The translations under genes were made by a program, and so were the position numbers. The notes under the pieces were generated by a model. It did not search any database. It had not been told where the DNA came from and saw only the letters and a program-made list of their open reading frames with translations. Of a stretch of DNA of 64,000 nt, positions 47,530-56,620 are shown in pieces. This DNA is from Crateriforma spongiae (GTDB taxonomy: Bacteria > Planctomycetota > Planctomycetia > Pirellulales > Pirellulaceae), in the NCBI RefSeq assembly GCF_012290005.1, contig NZ_JAAXMS010000009.1, positions 124,001 through 188,000 on the forward strand, in the 5' to 3' direction. Within the stretch, counting starts at the first letter, position 1, and every line of letters starts with the position of its first letter.

Positions 47530-47958
47530 CTAGCGACCAATCGACGGCGGGTTGTCCAGCAGGAAATCGCGGGGGCCGCGGTGCGTGTAGTACGGGTACG
47601 CGGTTTGTGCCGACGGCGGGCCGGGCTGGAACGGCTGGCTGTTCAGCACCGTGCTGGTGTCGTGTCCCAGCAGCCCCGGGTTCAGGTGGCTGCTGTAATT
47701 GTGACCGCCCTGTTGCCAACCGATCGGGCCGGCCACACAGCCGTTGCGGCAACCGTTGCAGTTGTTGCACGAGTTGCAGTTTTTCTTGCCGCCGAGCTGT
47801 CCCAGCAATCCGCCACCGGAATTGCATTCGTTGCACTGGCAACTGTTGGTTTGGCAGCTGTTGCAATCATTGCAGCCGCCGCGGGTGTTGTGGTGCAGGC
47901 ATCCGGTGGCGGACATCAACAGTCCCACCAACGATCCGATCATCAGCCAACGATTCAT
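47530..47958 (-). CDS. cysteine-rich lipoprotein of unknown function
   Basis: The product has 142 residues. The leader MNRWLMIGSLVGLLMSATGC has a lipobox (ATGC) with the lipidated Cys at residue 20. The mature part contains eleven further Cys in two clusters: CNDCNSCQTNSCQCNEC and CNSCNNCNGCRNGC, separated by a Gly-rich linker. It then loses Cys and becomes Pro/Tyr-rich. A GGAAGGA ribosome-binding site precedes the start by 8 bases. The dense CxxC spacing suggests metal binding or a disulfide-rich surface module. No family is recognised. It is distant enough from cysE (268 bases) to be a separate unit. Confidence 0.75.
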   Translation of the reverse strand: MNRWLMIGSLVGLLMSATGCLHHNTRGGCNDCNSCQTNSCQCNECNSGGGLLGQLGGKKNCNSCNNCNGCRNGCVAGPIGWQQGGHNYSSHLNPGLLGHDTSTVLNSQPFQPGPPSAQTAYPYYTHRGPRDFLLDNPPSIGR

Positions 47959-48372
47959 TTCTCGAATCCTTCCGAGTGTCTCGCCACCTAAGGCAGCTAC
48001 GTTTCATCAATCCATCCGCGCGGCGACCGGGCAGTCGGACGAGACAGCCGAAATCCTGGTCCCGGTGATTCCCGGGATGGCTGCCAGCACCGACGCATGG
48101 GCCCCAGCGGTCTGGGTTCCTTCGTCTGGTGCTAATCATTCGGACGCCGCCGCCGTGTGGATGCAACCAATCGGCTTAACCGGCCCAGACCGAACGCGGA
48201 CACGCCCGAAGAAAATCAGCAAATTGCCCATCTTGCCATTTGATAGCATTCCAGCGTCGCTTCGCGTCGGAAAATCCGGGTTGAAGTCGGTTCGCCAAAG
48301 ATGTTAGCGGCACAGTCGCAGAGCCCGCGAAAGCGGAACGATCCGATCCGAAACGACCCCAAGGGTGATTCG
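47959..48372. other. 414-bp intergenic region between divergent genes
   Basis: It lies between the lipoprotein gene (minus) and the small exported-protein gene (plus). No RNA gene or convincing ORF is seen. A minus-strand frame at 47867-48166 crosses into the lipoprotein and has no protein-like composition. Confidence 0.5.
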
Positions 48373-48873
48373 ATGACTGGCCGATGCGAACGACGTCTCT
48401 GGCAAGCCGACCGACACGAAACGATTGAAAACCGCGGCGCCGAAAACGACCGCGTGCCGGCCGGACGCACCGGCCGATGGACGTCGACTGGAACCTGGAC
48501 GCTGGCTGGGATCTGGACGCTGGCTGGGATTTTGTGTCTTGCCATCGCGACGCCCGTCGCCGCCCAGATCACGGCCCCCCGAACACTGTCGACGGTCCCC
48601 GATCGCACGGCAAACCTGGAAGAACAGCTGACCAACCGTCTGCGTGCCGTCGCCCCGGACCAACAGGCGTTTGTTCGGCACATCGTCCGACTGACCGAAC
48701 AGGACCGCTTGGACCTGAAATTGGTGGTCGCGGTCGAACGTTACGCACTGAAACGCAATTCCGTGTTGCCGTTTCCTTATTTCGAGCGGGCGATCCGCTA
48801 TCTGGCTGAAAAACGTGGACTGACCATTCCCGCCGTTCGGCAATTCGCAACCACGGCCGCCCCCACCCCCTGA
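48373..48873 (+). CDS. small exported protein of unknown function
   Basis: The product has 166 residues from the ATG at 48373, which follows AAGGG. A long basic N-terminus precedes a hydrophobic leader built from an internal duplication (WTLAGI twice, then LCLAIATPVAAQ). After the probable cleavage site the mature part is about 100 residues, mostly helical and charged (NLEEQLTNRLRAVAPDQQAF). No domain is recognised. It lies 68 bases upstream of the topoisomerase B-subunit gene on the same strand. The frame extends to 48301. Confidence 0.6.
   Translation: MTGRCERRLWQADRHETIENRGAENDRVPAGRTGRWTSTGTWTLAGIWTLAGILCLAIATPVAAQITAPRTLSTVPDRTANLEEQLTNRLRAVAPDQQAFVRHIVRLTEQDRLDLKLVVAVERYALKRNSVLPFPYFERAIRYLAEKRGLTIPAVRQFATTAAPTP
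48495..48530 (+). repeat. 18-bp direct duplication within a signal peptide
   Basis: CTGGACGCTGGCTGGGAT is present twice in immediate succession (48495-48512 and 48513-48530). It duplicates the hydrophobic core of the leader of the small exported protein. Confidence 0.9.
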
Positions 48874-48941
48874 CGCGGCGATCGCGTCGGCTGGCTAGGC
48901 CGGCATTCCGAAATCCGGGCCGATGAAGCATACTTCGGTCC

Positions 48942-50861
48942 ATGAGCAAATCAGCTAACGGAAACAGTTACGCGGCGAAAGACATTGTCGCCCTGGAAGG
49001 ACTGGAACCGGTCCGCAAACGCCCCGGCATGTACATCGGCGGCGTCGGATCGGCCGGCCTGCATCACCTGATCTGGGAAATCGTCGACAACAGTGTCGAC
49101 GAGGCGATGAACGGGCATGCCAGCGAAATCACGGTCACGCTGCACAAGGACGGCAGCACGGTGTCGGTCTCCGACAACGGCCGCGGCATCCCGATCGATA
49201 AGCACCCACAGACGAAAAAGCCGGCGCTGGAAATGGTGCTGACCGTCCTGCACGCGGGCGGCAAATTCGAAGGCAACAATTACAAGACCGCCGGCGGTCT
49301 GCACGGCGTCGGTGCCAGCGTCGTCAACGCGCTCAGCAAAGAACTGACCGCGGTCGTCCGTCGCGACGGCAGCCAATTCCGGATGACGTTTTCCAAGGGC
49401 GTGCCGACGTCCAAGCTACAGAAACTGCGGGGCACGGTTCGTGGCAGCGGGACGATGATCACGTTCACGCCCGACCCGACCATCTTTCCCAAAACGACGT
49501 TCGACAGCGAAACGATCCGACATCGCTTGGAAACGGCCAGCTTTTTGCACCGCGGGCTGAAGGTCACCTTCGTCGACGAAACCCAGGGCACCAAGCAGAC
49601 CTATCTGCACGAAGAAGGCATCGTCGACTATCTGCGAAAGGTGCTGAAGGATCGAAACGCCAAACCGATCCATGAGTCTCCGTTCACGTTGAACCAAGAC
49701 GCCGATCCACGGATGGAGATCACGCTGCAGTGGACCGAATCGACCGACGAACACATCCGCAGTTACGTCAACGGTATCCCGACCGGCAGCGGCGGCACCC
49801 ATGAAAACGGATTCCGTGGCGGATTGACCAAAGCGGTCCGCAACTACATCGACACTCACAACCTGACGCCGCGGGGTGTGAAGATTTCACCCGAAGACAT
49901 TCGCGAAGGCTTGGTCGCGATTGTCAGCGTGTTCATCTCCGAACCGCAATTCCAAGGTCAAACCAAAGACCGATTGAACAATCCCGAAGTCCAGGCCGCG
50001 GTCGAAGGCGTCGTGCGTCCGTCGGCCGAACAATGGATGAACAACAACCGCAGCATTGCTGATTCGATCGTCGCGCGGATCATCGCCGCCGCTCGGGCCC
50101 GCGCCGCCAGCCGCGCCGCCAGCGAAGCGGTGTCACGAAAGACCGCCGGCAAACGCAGCCTGTTGCCCGGCAAGCTTTCCGATTGCATCTCGACCGGCAA
50201 AGGGTACAGCGAACTGTTCATCGTCGAAGGTGACAGCGCCGGTGGCAGCGCCAAACAAGGCCGCGACCGAAACACCCAAGCGATCCTGCCGCTGCGTGGA
50301 AAAGTGCTGAATACTGAAAGTGCGACGCTAAAGAAGATCTTGGAAAACAAAGAAATCCAAGACATGATCGCGGCGTTGGGGTGCGGCATCGGCACCAACA
50401 TGAACGTCGCCAGTCTGCGTTACGACCGTGTGATTCTGTTGGCCGACGCCGACAGTGACGGGCATCACATCACGACGTTGCTGCTGACGTTCTTCTATCG
50501 TCACATGCCTCAGCTGATCGCCGACGGTCGGCTGTTCATCGCCGTCCCGCCGCTGTATCGCATCGACATCGGCAAAGAAACTTACTGGGCGGCCGATGAA
50601 GCCCATCGCGAAGAAATCTTGGCCCAGCACGGCGGCCGCGCCAAACCGGAAATCACCCGCTTCAAGGGACTGGGCGAAATGATGCCCAACGTCCTGTGGG
50701 AAACCACGTTGAATCCGGCCACGCGAAAACTGGAAAAGGTGGAAATCGACGACCACCTGGAAACCGATCGTGTGATCAGCGATTTGATGGGCCGCGACGC
50801 GTCGGCACGATTCCGGTTCATCATGGACCGGGCCGAAGACGCCGTCGAAATCGACGTCTAA
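48942..50861 (+). CDS. parE: type IIA topoisomerase B subunit (ParE/second GyrB)
   Basis: The product has 639 residues. The GHKL ATPase (KRPGMYIGGVGSAGLHHL, VDNSVDEAMNG, DNGRGIPID, GGLHGVGASVVNAL) is followed by the transducer (GQTKDRLNNPEV). The TOPRIM domain has FIVEGDSAGGSAKQGRDR and LLADADSDGHHITTLL, and the tail is RFKGLGEMMPNVLWETT. It lacks the insertion present in the 855-residue GyrB of this window. Its sequence is clearly different, so it is an ancient paralogue and not a recent copy. The parC partner is not adjacent; a glycosidase gene follows. The parE symbol rests on the missing insertion and the presence of a better gyrB. Confidence 0.85.
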   Translation: MSKSANGNSYAAKDIVALEGLEPVRKRPGMYIGGVGSAGLHHLIWEIVDNSVDEAMNGHASEITVTLHKDGSTVSVSDNGRGIPIDKHPQTKKPALEMVLTVLHAGGKFEGNNYKTAGGLHGVGASVVNALSKELTAVVRRDGSQFRMTFSKGVPTSKLQKLRGTVRGSGTMITFTPDPTIFPKTTFDSETIRHRLETASFLHRGLKVTFVDETQGTKQTYLHEEGIVDYLRKVLKDRNAKPIHESPFTLNQDADPRMEITLQWTESTDEHIRSYVNGIPTGSGGTHENGFRGGLTKAVRNYIDTHNLTPRGVKISPEDIREGLVAIVSVFISEPQFQGQTKDRLNNPEVQAAVEGVVRPSAEQWMNNNRSIADSIVARIIAAARARAASRAASEAVSRKTAGKRSLLPGKLSDCISTGKGYSELFIVEGDSAGGSAKQGRDRNTQAILPLRGKVLNTESATLKKILENKEIQDMIAALGCGIGTNMNVASLRYDRVILLADADSDGHHITTLLLTFFYRHMPQLIADGRLFIAVPPLYRIDIGKETYWAADEAHREEILAQHGGRAKPEITRFKGLGEMMPNVLWETTLNPATRKLEKVEIDDHLETDRVISDLMGRDASARFRFIMDRAEDAVEIDV

Positions 50862-51022
50862 TCGAACGCCCTTGTGCTCGTCATGACGACGCAATGAAAG
50901 CCGAAAAGAGCACCGAAAAAGAATTTATGGCGAATCCACCGCAGACAGCTTCACTTAGGTAAACGCCCTACCATACTCTGGGGGTGCGGCATTCCGCCGC
51001 TTTGCCTCTCAAGAGATGGATC

Positions 51023-52393
51023 ATGAGCCTGCAATATTTTTCGCTGAATCCTTGTTGCTTTCACATTCGGCCCGCCCGCATTGCGTTCGGCTTTGCGGCT
51101 TGTCTGCTGCTGCTTGCCCCGACCGGCGTCACCGCCAAACAGCCGTCCGGGCGCGGCGAACCGTCGGCATCCAAGAAGGTCCAAGACCCGTCGCGTGTCA
51201 TCGTCCGGCGGACGGCCTGGGGCAAAACGGTCACCGGATCGACCGGACAACTGCTTCGCGGCGGTGTGATCCCGGTGTTCAAGTACCGGCGTGATTTGAT
51301 CGGTACCGAACATGGTCCGGCGACCGATTACGCACGCGACCCCGAATTCTATGACCAGATGAAAGCCGCCGGTGTGAATGCGATCCGGCTGGTCTTCTTT
51401 GACCCGTGGCAACGTTCCCACGGCGACTACGTGACCGATCAACCCTATCCCTACATGCCGATCACGGTGCAGGACGTCTATCGCCAAGGCTTGGCCGATG
51501 AAGGTGATCGCAAGGCCGCCAAACGCGTGCTGCGGGAAGAACGTGACAAGCTGTTCGATGACTTTGACACCATCATCGACTTGGCCGCCCAGCGTGGCAT
51601 GTATGTGATGATCAACTATCACGACGTGTTCGGGTACACCGATCCGGATTTTGCGGGCGGAATCCCGACAAACGACTGGCAATTCGGATACACCGACACC
51701 CAAACCTACCTGAACAAGTTTTGGAACTGGATGTCCAAACGCTACAAGAACCGAACGCACGTGTTCTTTGAATTGATGAACGAACCGGTCGGCTATCACC
51801 CCAACGACTATTCCGACGATGACATCCAAGCGATCTATGACTTGTACCGCCGTGTCCGCCGCCGGGCCCCCAAGACACACTTGGTATTGGGCAGCTTCGT
51901 CACGCCGGCCAGCTGGAACGAACGCACGATGTTGGCGATCGCCGACCAGTGGGAAAGCATGGGCGTCGATTTCACCAACGCATCGATCGGCTATCACGGA
52001 TACGACACTTCCAACCTGCCTTGGACCAGTGACGACGTCACGGAAGTCGCACAGAAGTACGCGATTCTGAACACCGAACAGAATTTCCCCCAGTATGTCG
52101 ACGACGGAACCCCGGATCCCGACGCACCCGGATACGACGGCGACTTTTATGGTCACCAGTCGATGGAGCGTTTGAACATCAGCTGGTTTTCGTGGAACAC
52201 CGCCGGACCGTATGAGTTCGAAACCAACTTTGAAGGCTTGCTGCGTGCCGAAGCCGCCGCGAAAGGCTTCCTGTGGGACGCCGAACTTTGGCTGGCCGAT
52301 TTGGTGCAGTACTACCAAAACCAGCGAGGCTTTTTCGCCCGATTCATCTACTACGCACTGAAGTGCTACTTCTGGCGGGTGACGTTCTACTAA
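51023..52393 (+). CDS. exported glycoside hydrolase family 5-like (cellulase/endoglucanase type)
   Basis: The product has 456 residues. A hydrophobic leader at about 20-35 (IAFGFAACLLLLAPTGVTA) is followed by a (beta/alpha)8 barrel. The acid/base is Glu254 in FELMNEPVGYH, and the nucleophile is probably Glu352 in LNTEQNFPQ. Substrate-side residues are in YVMINYHDVFGYT. It would act on beta-glucans or similar polymers outside the cytoplasm. The ATG at 51023 is preferred over that at 50984. The gene starts 161 bases after parE and ends 225 bases before the first glycosyltransferase. Confidence 0.87.
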   Translation: MSLQYFSLNPCCFHIRPARIAFGFAACLLLLAPTGVTAKQPSGRGEPSASKKVQDPSRVIVRRTAWGKTVTGSTGQLLRGGVIPVFKYRRDLIGTEHGPATDYARDPEFYDQMKAAGVNAIRLVFFDPWQRSHGDYVTDQPYPYMPITVQDVYRQGLADEGDRKAAKRVLREERDKLFDDFDTIIDLAAQRGMYVMINYHDVFGYTDPDFAGGIPTNDWQFGYTDTQTYLNKFWNWMSKRYKNRTHVFFELMNEPVGYHPNDYSDDDIQAIYDLYRRVRRRAPKTHLVLGSFVTPASWNERTMLAIADQWESMGVDFTNASIGYHGYDTSNLPWTSDDVTEVAQKYAILNTEQNFPQYVDDGTPDPDAPGYDGDFYGHQSMERLNISWFSWNTAGPYEFETNFEGLLRAEAAAKGFLWDAELWLADLVQYYQNQRGFFARFIYYALKCYFWRVTFY

Positions 52394-52618
52394 CCTCCCG
52401 CCTCGGTTGGATGCTTTCCGGCGATCGGCTCGCTCAGGTCGTCGGCGATATCGGGCCAGCGGCTTGCCTTCCGTACAACCGCCATTGGGGGCGGCTGGCC
52501 CGGCAAAAAGGGCGAAATTGCCATGGCGTTTGGGAACCGGAATCCCCTAAGTTCGCCGGTGTTAAAAGGACCGGCTGTCGATCGGTCCGTGACCGCATCG
52601 CATGGAAGGTTTGATTCA

Positions 52619-53431
52619 ATGGTCACCGTGGTCTGCACCCGCTGGCTGGACGCGTTTCCCGCTTCGTACGTTACTGTGCTACGCAACGCTGTGGCGGCCA
52701 GTCTGAAGCGTCCCCACCGTTTCGTCTGTGTGACGGACAACCCGGACGGGTTGGAAAACGGGGTGGAAGGCGTCGAGATGCCGGATCTGGGAATTCCGCT
52801 GCAATACCAACGTCGCGGGTGTTGGCCCAAGCTTTCGATCTTCACGCCGGGATTGCTTCCGGCCGACCAGCCGACGCTGTACTTGGATCTGGACGTGATG
52901 GTCCGCCAAGACCTGGATGCCTTTTTTGAACGCATCGAATCCACCGGCGGGTTTCACGCGCTGCGGGAATGGAACCCGACGATCTGGAGCATGGTTCCAC
53001 TGGCCATGCGACCGCACCGTGGCGTGCAGGGTTCAATCCTGGGCTTCTATCCCGGCGAACAAGCCAAACTGTTTCACAAGTTTTATGACCAGAAGGAACA
53101 CTGCTTCGAAGCGTTTCCGCTGGATCAGGATTTCCTGAGCGAAAACGCCCAGTCGCCTCAAGACTGGCCCTTCGCTTGGACCGCCAGCTTCAAGTGGCAC
53201 TGCTTGCACTATTACCCGATCAACCAAGTGCTGACAAAAATCCACGAGCCCAAGAACGCCAAAGTCGTCGTCTTCCACGGCAACCCGCGTCCGATCGATG
53301 TGGTGCCGCTGGGTGATTATCGCTGGGGCACCAAACGCAAGTTTGGTCACGGGCCGGTCGACTGGGTTCGCGAATACTGGCTGCGTCACGACCCGACCTG
53401 GACGGATGCGGCACCGGCCAAAGCGGCCTGA
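52619..53431 (+). CDS. glycosyltransferase-like protein, GT-A fold, first gene of the glycan cluster
   Basis: The product has 270 residues from the ATG at 52619, which follows GGAAGG. The N-terminus MVTVVCTRWLDAFPASY leads into a GT-A-like alpha/beta domain with LYLDLDVMV, a DxD-like metal-binding motif. The segment FHALREWNPTIWSMVPLAM and the tail FHGNPRPIDVVPLGD are reminiscent of GT8-related sugar transferases. No membrane segment is present. It stands before a perfect terminator and converges with the minus-strand glycosyltransferase set. Sugar and acceptor are unknown. It ends in AKAA, the Ala-Ala terminus shared by the cluster. Confidence 0.75.
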   Translation: MVTVVCTRWLDAFPASYVTVLRNAVAASLKRPHRFVCVTDNPDGLENGVEGVEMPDLGIPLQYQRRGCWPKLSIFTPGLLPADQPTLYLDLDVMVRQDLDAFFERIESTGGFHALREWNPTIWSMVPLAMRPHRGVQGSILGFYPGEQAKLFHKFYDQKEHCFEAFPLDQDFLSENAQSPQDWPFAWTASFKWHCLHYYPINQVLTKIHEPKNAKVVVFHGNPRPIDVVPLGDYRWGTKRKFGHGPVDWVREYWLRHDPTWTDAAPAKAA

Positions 53432-53467
53432 TCGACGCACGAGATAAACAAGACCAATCGCCCACAG

Positions 53468-53503
53468 GGTTGCCGAAGCGGTGCTTCGGCAACCTTTTCT
53501 TTT
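53468..53503 (+). terminator. rho-independent terminator after the first cluster glycosyltransferase
   Basis: A perfect 12-base-pair stem (GGTTGCCGAAGC with GCTTCGGCAACC) has a three-base GGT loop. It is followed by TTTTCTTTT on the plus strand. Only the stem could serve the minus-strand operon as well, since that side lacks a T tract. Confidence 0.9.
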
Positions 53504-53566
53504 GGCCTCACCGCATCGGCACACACACCCTCCGGTGCGACGAATGGAAACTGCGTCCGGTGCAAA

Positions 53567-54397
53567 CTAGGCGGCTGCGGCCGCCGAATCATCCACGATG
53601 CCCCAAGGCGTCCGGGTGCGACCAGATACCTTGGTCTGTTGCCGGATCCGATCGTTGTTTGCCCACATTTCCTTGGTCACATAACCACGATCGTGATCCA
53701 AATGCAAACAGATCGCGGTGTATCGGATCTGAATGCCTTTCATGCCGGCGTTGACCAAACGTTCGCCCAATTCGCGATCTTCGCCGCCGTATTGCATCCG
53801 AGTGTCAAATCCGTTGGCGGCGATCAAGTCTGATTTCCACGTACTGCTTTGCGCCCCGTTCCACGACGCCACGGTCGGCGTCATTCGGTTCATCAAACGA
53901 CCGATAGCGGCGGGGGCGGCGATGCGTGCGTTTTTCCAACGCAGGGGCTGTCCGGCGTCTCGCAAAAAACGGTGCGTGAACGCGCGGCCCGATTCAATGT
54001 CGGCTTGCCCGATCGCATGACTGACCGGCCGTGTCAATTTGAAGTATCCCGCCGACAGATAGTGCCCCGGTCTGGCCATCGATTTGTGCAATGCGACGAC
54101 ATCGCGACGCGGAACACAATCGCCATCGGTCAGCATCAAATAATCGCAATCGTTTTGTTCAATCGCACGATTCAGGATCTCAGTCTTCCGAAACCCGTCG
54201 TCGGTGTGCCAAACGTGGTGCAAGTTCAAGCGACCGCGTTGCCGAAAGTCATCTACCAACCGACGTGTTTCGGATCCCGATCCATCGTCGGCGATGATGG
54301 TGTCAAAGTCGCCGTCGGTTTGACATTCGTAGCCCCACAGAACCTTCTGAAGCCACTGTGGCGAATTGTAAGTGCTGATGATCACACCCATGCGCAT
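53567..54397 (-). CDS. family 2 glycosyltransferase
   Basis: The product has 276 residues. The GT2 fold opens with MRMGVIISTYNSPQWL. The nucleotide-binding Asp motif is IIADDGSGS, and the metal-binding DxD is LTDGDC. The catalytic-base region is YGGEDRELGERL, as in the galactosyltransferase C-terminal family. The last 30 residues are basic then acidic, ending in DDSAAAAA. The start at 54397 is two bases after the stop of the upstream GT4 gene, so it is co-translated. No membrane segment is present, so it is cytoplasmic or peripheral. Confidence 0.88.
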   Translation of the reverse strand: MRMGVIISTYNSPQWLQKVLWGYECQTDGDFDTIIADDGSGSETRRLVDDFRQRGRLNLHHVWHTDDGFRKTEILNRAIEQNDCDYLMLTDGDCVPRRDVVALHKSMARPGHYLSAGYFKLTRPVSHAIGQADIESGRAFTHRFLRDAGQPLRWKNARIAAPAAIGRLMNRMTPTVASWNGAQSSTWKSDLIAANGFDTRMQYGGEDRELGERLVNAGMKGIQIRYTAICLHLDHDRGYVTKEMWANNDRIRQQTKVSGRTRTPWGIVDDSAAAAA

Positions 54398-54399
54398 CG

Positions 54400-55461
54400 T
54401 CAGGCCGCCTTGTTCCAAAGGTTTTGATAGACCTCGCGGATTCGCTGGGATTCCAATTCCGCGCTGTAGTGATCTATGACACGCTGACGTCCCGCCTGGC
54501 CCATCGAAATTCGCAGCGTGTCATCATCCAGCAACCTCGCGATCGCCTGGGACAAACCATCGGCGTCACCACAGTCGACCAACAAGCCTGTCTTTTCGGG
54601 GACAACGATCTGCGGATACGCCCCGGTCATGCTGGCGACCACCGCCGCCTGACATGCCATGGCTTCCAACGGCACCAAGCCGAAGCCTTCATAGCGTGCG
54701 GGCGCCACGCACATCGAGATGCCCGACAACAAACGAGCCAAATCGTCGTGGCCCAATTGGTTCATCCAATAGACTTGATCCGTGACGCCTGCTTCATGAA
54801 TCCGCTTTTTCAAATCGTCTGCGAACTCGGCAAACTTTTGCGTTGCGGTCCCGACCAGACAAGCCGCGACGTCCCGGCGTTGCTGCAACACAGGAATCAT
54901 CGCTTCGACAAACAAGTCGGTGCCCTTTTCCGGACGAATGCGTCCGACGATGGCCGCGGCCTTTTGCTGTCGAATGCCGAAGGACCGTAACACCCCGGTG
55001 CGGTCATCGGCGGGACGAAATTTTTGACAATTCACGCCGTGCGGGATCACGGCGGCCACGTCGCGCAGATGGGACGCCGCTTCGTCGGTTGTCGCGATCC
55101 GAACATCGGCGGTCGAGATCAAAAAGCGTGGCACCGCCGAATGACGACGCTTGGCCGCGGACGTGAACACCACGCGGACGGGCCGACGCAAAATCTTGCG
55201 AAGAAGCAAACCCAACCACAATTCGATATTTCGACGGGCATGCAAGATCCGAAACGGCTTTTGAACCGGTCGACGCCAACACAACTGAATCGCCTGCCAC
55301 ATGCCGACGCGAGGGTACGGGCTTTCCCGCCCCGACAACACGGCCAAACGTTCTTTGTCTGCCATTTCGGGCAACATGGTCGCGATCGTCGCGCTGACAC
55401 CCGTGAATCGATGGTGCCAATCGCCGATGATCAGTTCGGTGTCTTCGACCTGATGGGTCAT
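54400..55461 (-). CDS. GT4-family glycosyltransferase
   Basis: The product has 353 residues with a GT-B double Rossmann fold. The N-terminal domain ends with FTSAAKRRHSAVPRFL and the inter-domain IPHGVN. The C-terminal domain has GRIRPEKGTDLFVEAM and the sugar-nucleotide Glu motif PARYEGFGLVPLEAMACQAAVVAS. It is cytoplasmic, without membrane helices. It lies between the GT11-like gene (29-base gap) and the GT2 gene, which starts 2 bases after it, within one minus-strand operon. It ends in NKAA. Confidence 0.88.
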   Translation of the reverse strand: MTHQVEDTELIIGDWHHRFTGVSATIATMLPEMADKERLAVLSGRESPYPRVGMWQAIQLCWRRPVQKPFRILHARRNIELWLGLLLRKILRRPVRVVFTSAAKRRHSAVPRFLISTADVRIATTDEAASHLRDVAAVIPHGVNCQKFRPADDRTGVLRSFGIRQQKAAAIVGRIRPEKGTDLFVEAMIPVLQQRRDVAACLVGTATQKFAEFADDLKKRIHEAGVTDQVYWMNQLGHDDLARLLSGISMCVAPARYEGFGLVPLEAMACQAAVVASMTGAYPQIVVPEKTGLLVDCGDADGLSQAIARLLDDDTLRISMGQAGRQRVIDHYSAELESQRIREVYQNLWNKAA

Positions 55462-55490
55462 GGTTGAAACCTGTAAACGCGATGAAAAGA

Positions 55491-56390
55491 TCAGGCGGCT
55501 GCGGTCGTGGGCGCAAAATCCACGTCGCCGGAGACACGAAATTCGTTCCGACCGATGTGCCGGTCGTGCGGATGCAGCACTCGCAGCGGCACGTCGCCAT
55601 ACATCGACGCCCAGCCCGAAAAAGAACTGGGCGGGCCGATCAGATAGTCACATCCGGCCAAGCTGTACATGTCCACGACGGGGCTGCCACGATTGATCGT
55701 GACGTCCACATCGGGAAAGTCGTCCGCCGACAGCTTGCCGTCGCTGCACACCAGAAAACGAACACGCTGGCCGGGAAATTGATTCGCCAGATCACGCATC
55801 CAAGCGTGGTACCGAGCGACGGGGTAAAACCAATCGCCGTTCATGAACTTTTGATAATCGGTCTGCCGGATGTGCGTCCCGATCAGCACGTCGCATCCGT
55901 CTCGAGCGACCTGCAATGAAGCGTCGATTTGACGCCGATAGATTTCAATGGGCCGAAAGAAGTCGCGGATCACGTTGATATGACGCCGGACCAGATTCGG
56001 ACAGCGGAAACGATAACCGCGGACGACCAAGTTGCCTTCGCGAACACGACGTAAGAAGTCGTCGGATTCCAGATCGCAGTCTTTCGTCAAATCGATCGAA
56101 TGGATCCGCAATGGCCACCGAACCATGCCGGTGTCATTCAGTGACGCCAAAACGACATGCAGCCCGCGATAGGAAACGTTTCGCACCCATGGCGCGGGAA
56201 CCATCGACGCCGGTTTGGCGGGAAAGCGACACGCCAATCCGCTGCGATAAGTCCCTTCGAATAGATGGGCGTACTCGAAGAACGCCGGATTGGCCAACGG
56301 GCAATCGTGCTGCACCGAAAAGGCGATGAAGTGGGCGAACAGATTCAGCCCGTTCCCCAGCCGGCCGGGTCGTTTACCGATCAGAATCAT
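55491..56390 (-). CDS. GT11-like glycosyltransferase (alpha-1,2-fucosyltransferase superfamily)
   Basis: The product has 299 residues. The N-terminus is GRLGNGLNLFAHFIAFS, matching the G-R-L-G-N opening of family 11 fucosyltransferases. The HxRxxD motif appears as IGTHIRQTDYQKF. The late conserved stretch is DMYSLAGCDYLIGPPSSFSGW, matching the family pattern in which the cell recognises C-D-Y-x-I and S-S-F-S. A GDP-sugar donor is likely. It ends in TTAAA. It is the first gene of the three-gene minus-strand group that continues to 53567. Confidence 0.8.
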   Translation of the reverse strand: MILIGKRPGRLGNGLNLFAHFIAFSVQHDCPLANPAFFEYAHLFEGTYRSGLACRFPAKPASMVPAPWVRNVSYRGLHVVLASLNDTGMVRWPLRIHSIDLTKDCDLESDDFLRRVREGNLVVRGYRFRCPNLVRRHINVIRDFFRPIEIYRRQIDASLQVARDGCDVLIGTHIRQTDYQKFMNGDWFYPVARYHAWMRDLANQFPGQRVRFLVCSDGKLSADDFPDVDVTINRGSPVVDMYSLAGCDYLIGPPSSFSGWASMYGDVPLRVLHPHDRHIGRNEFRVSGDVDFAPTTAAA

Positions 56391-56620
56391 GCCAATGCGT
56401 AGCCAAGACTAACAGGAGGGTTGGTGGATCGAAGGATTGGGGGCGTGAAACATGCGATAGCAAAATCTCGCCGGCAACGTCAATCGCGATCCCAATTCCA
56501 GCTTGCTAGCATCACCCCTTGCGCTATCCACCGCGGCTCCGCCGCCCTGACTCGCATCGCCTTGTCCGGCGATTCGATGACCTGTCACCCGCGTCCTAGC
56601 GACCCGCGCCGCGCATCGGA
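56391..56620. other. 230-bp gap between glycosyltransferase genes
   Basis: No ORF, hairpin or repeat stands out. It separates two co-directional glycosyltransferase genes and may carry a promoter for the group 55491-53567. Confidence 0.4.
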
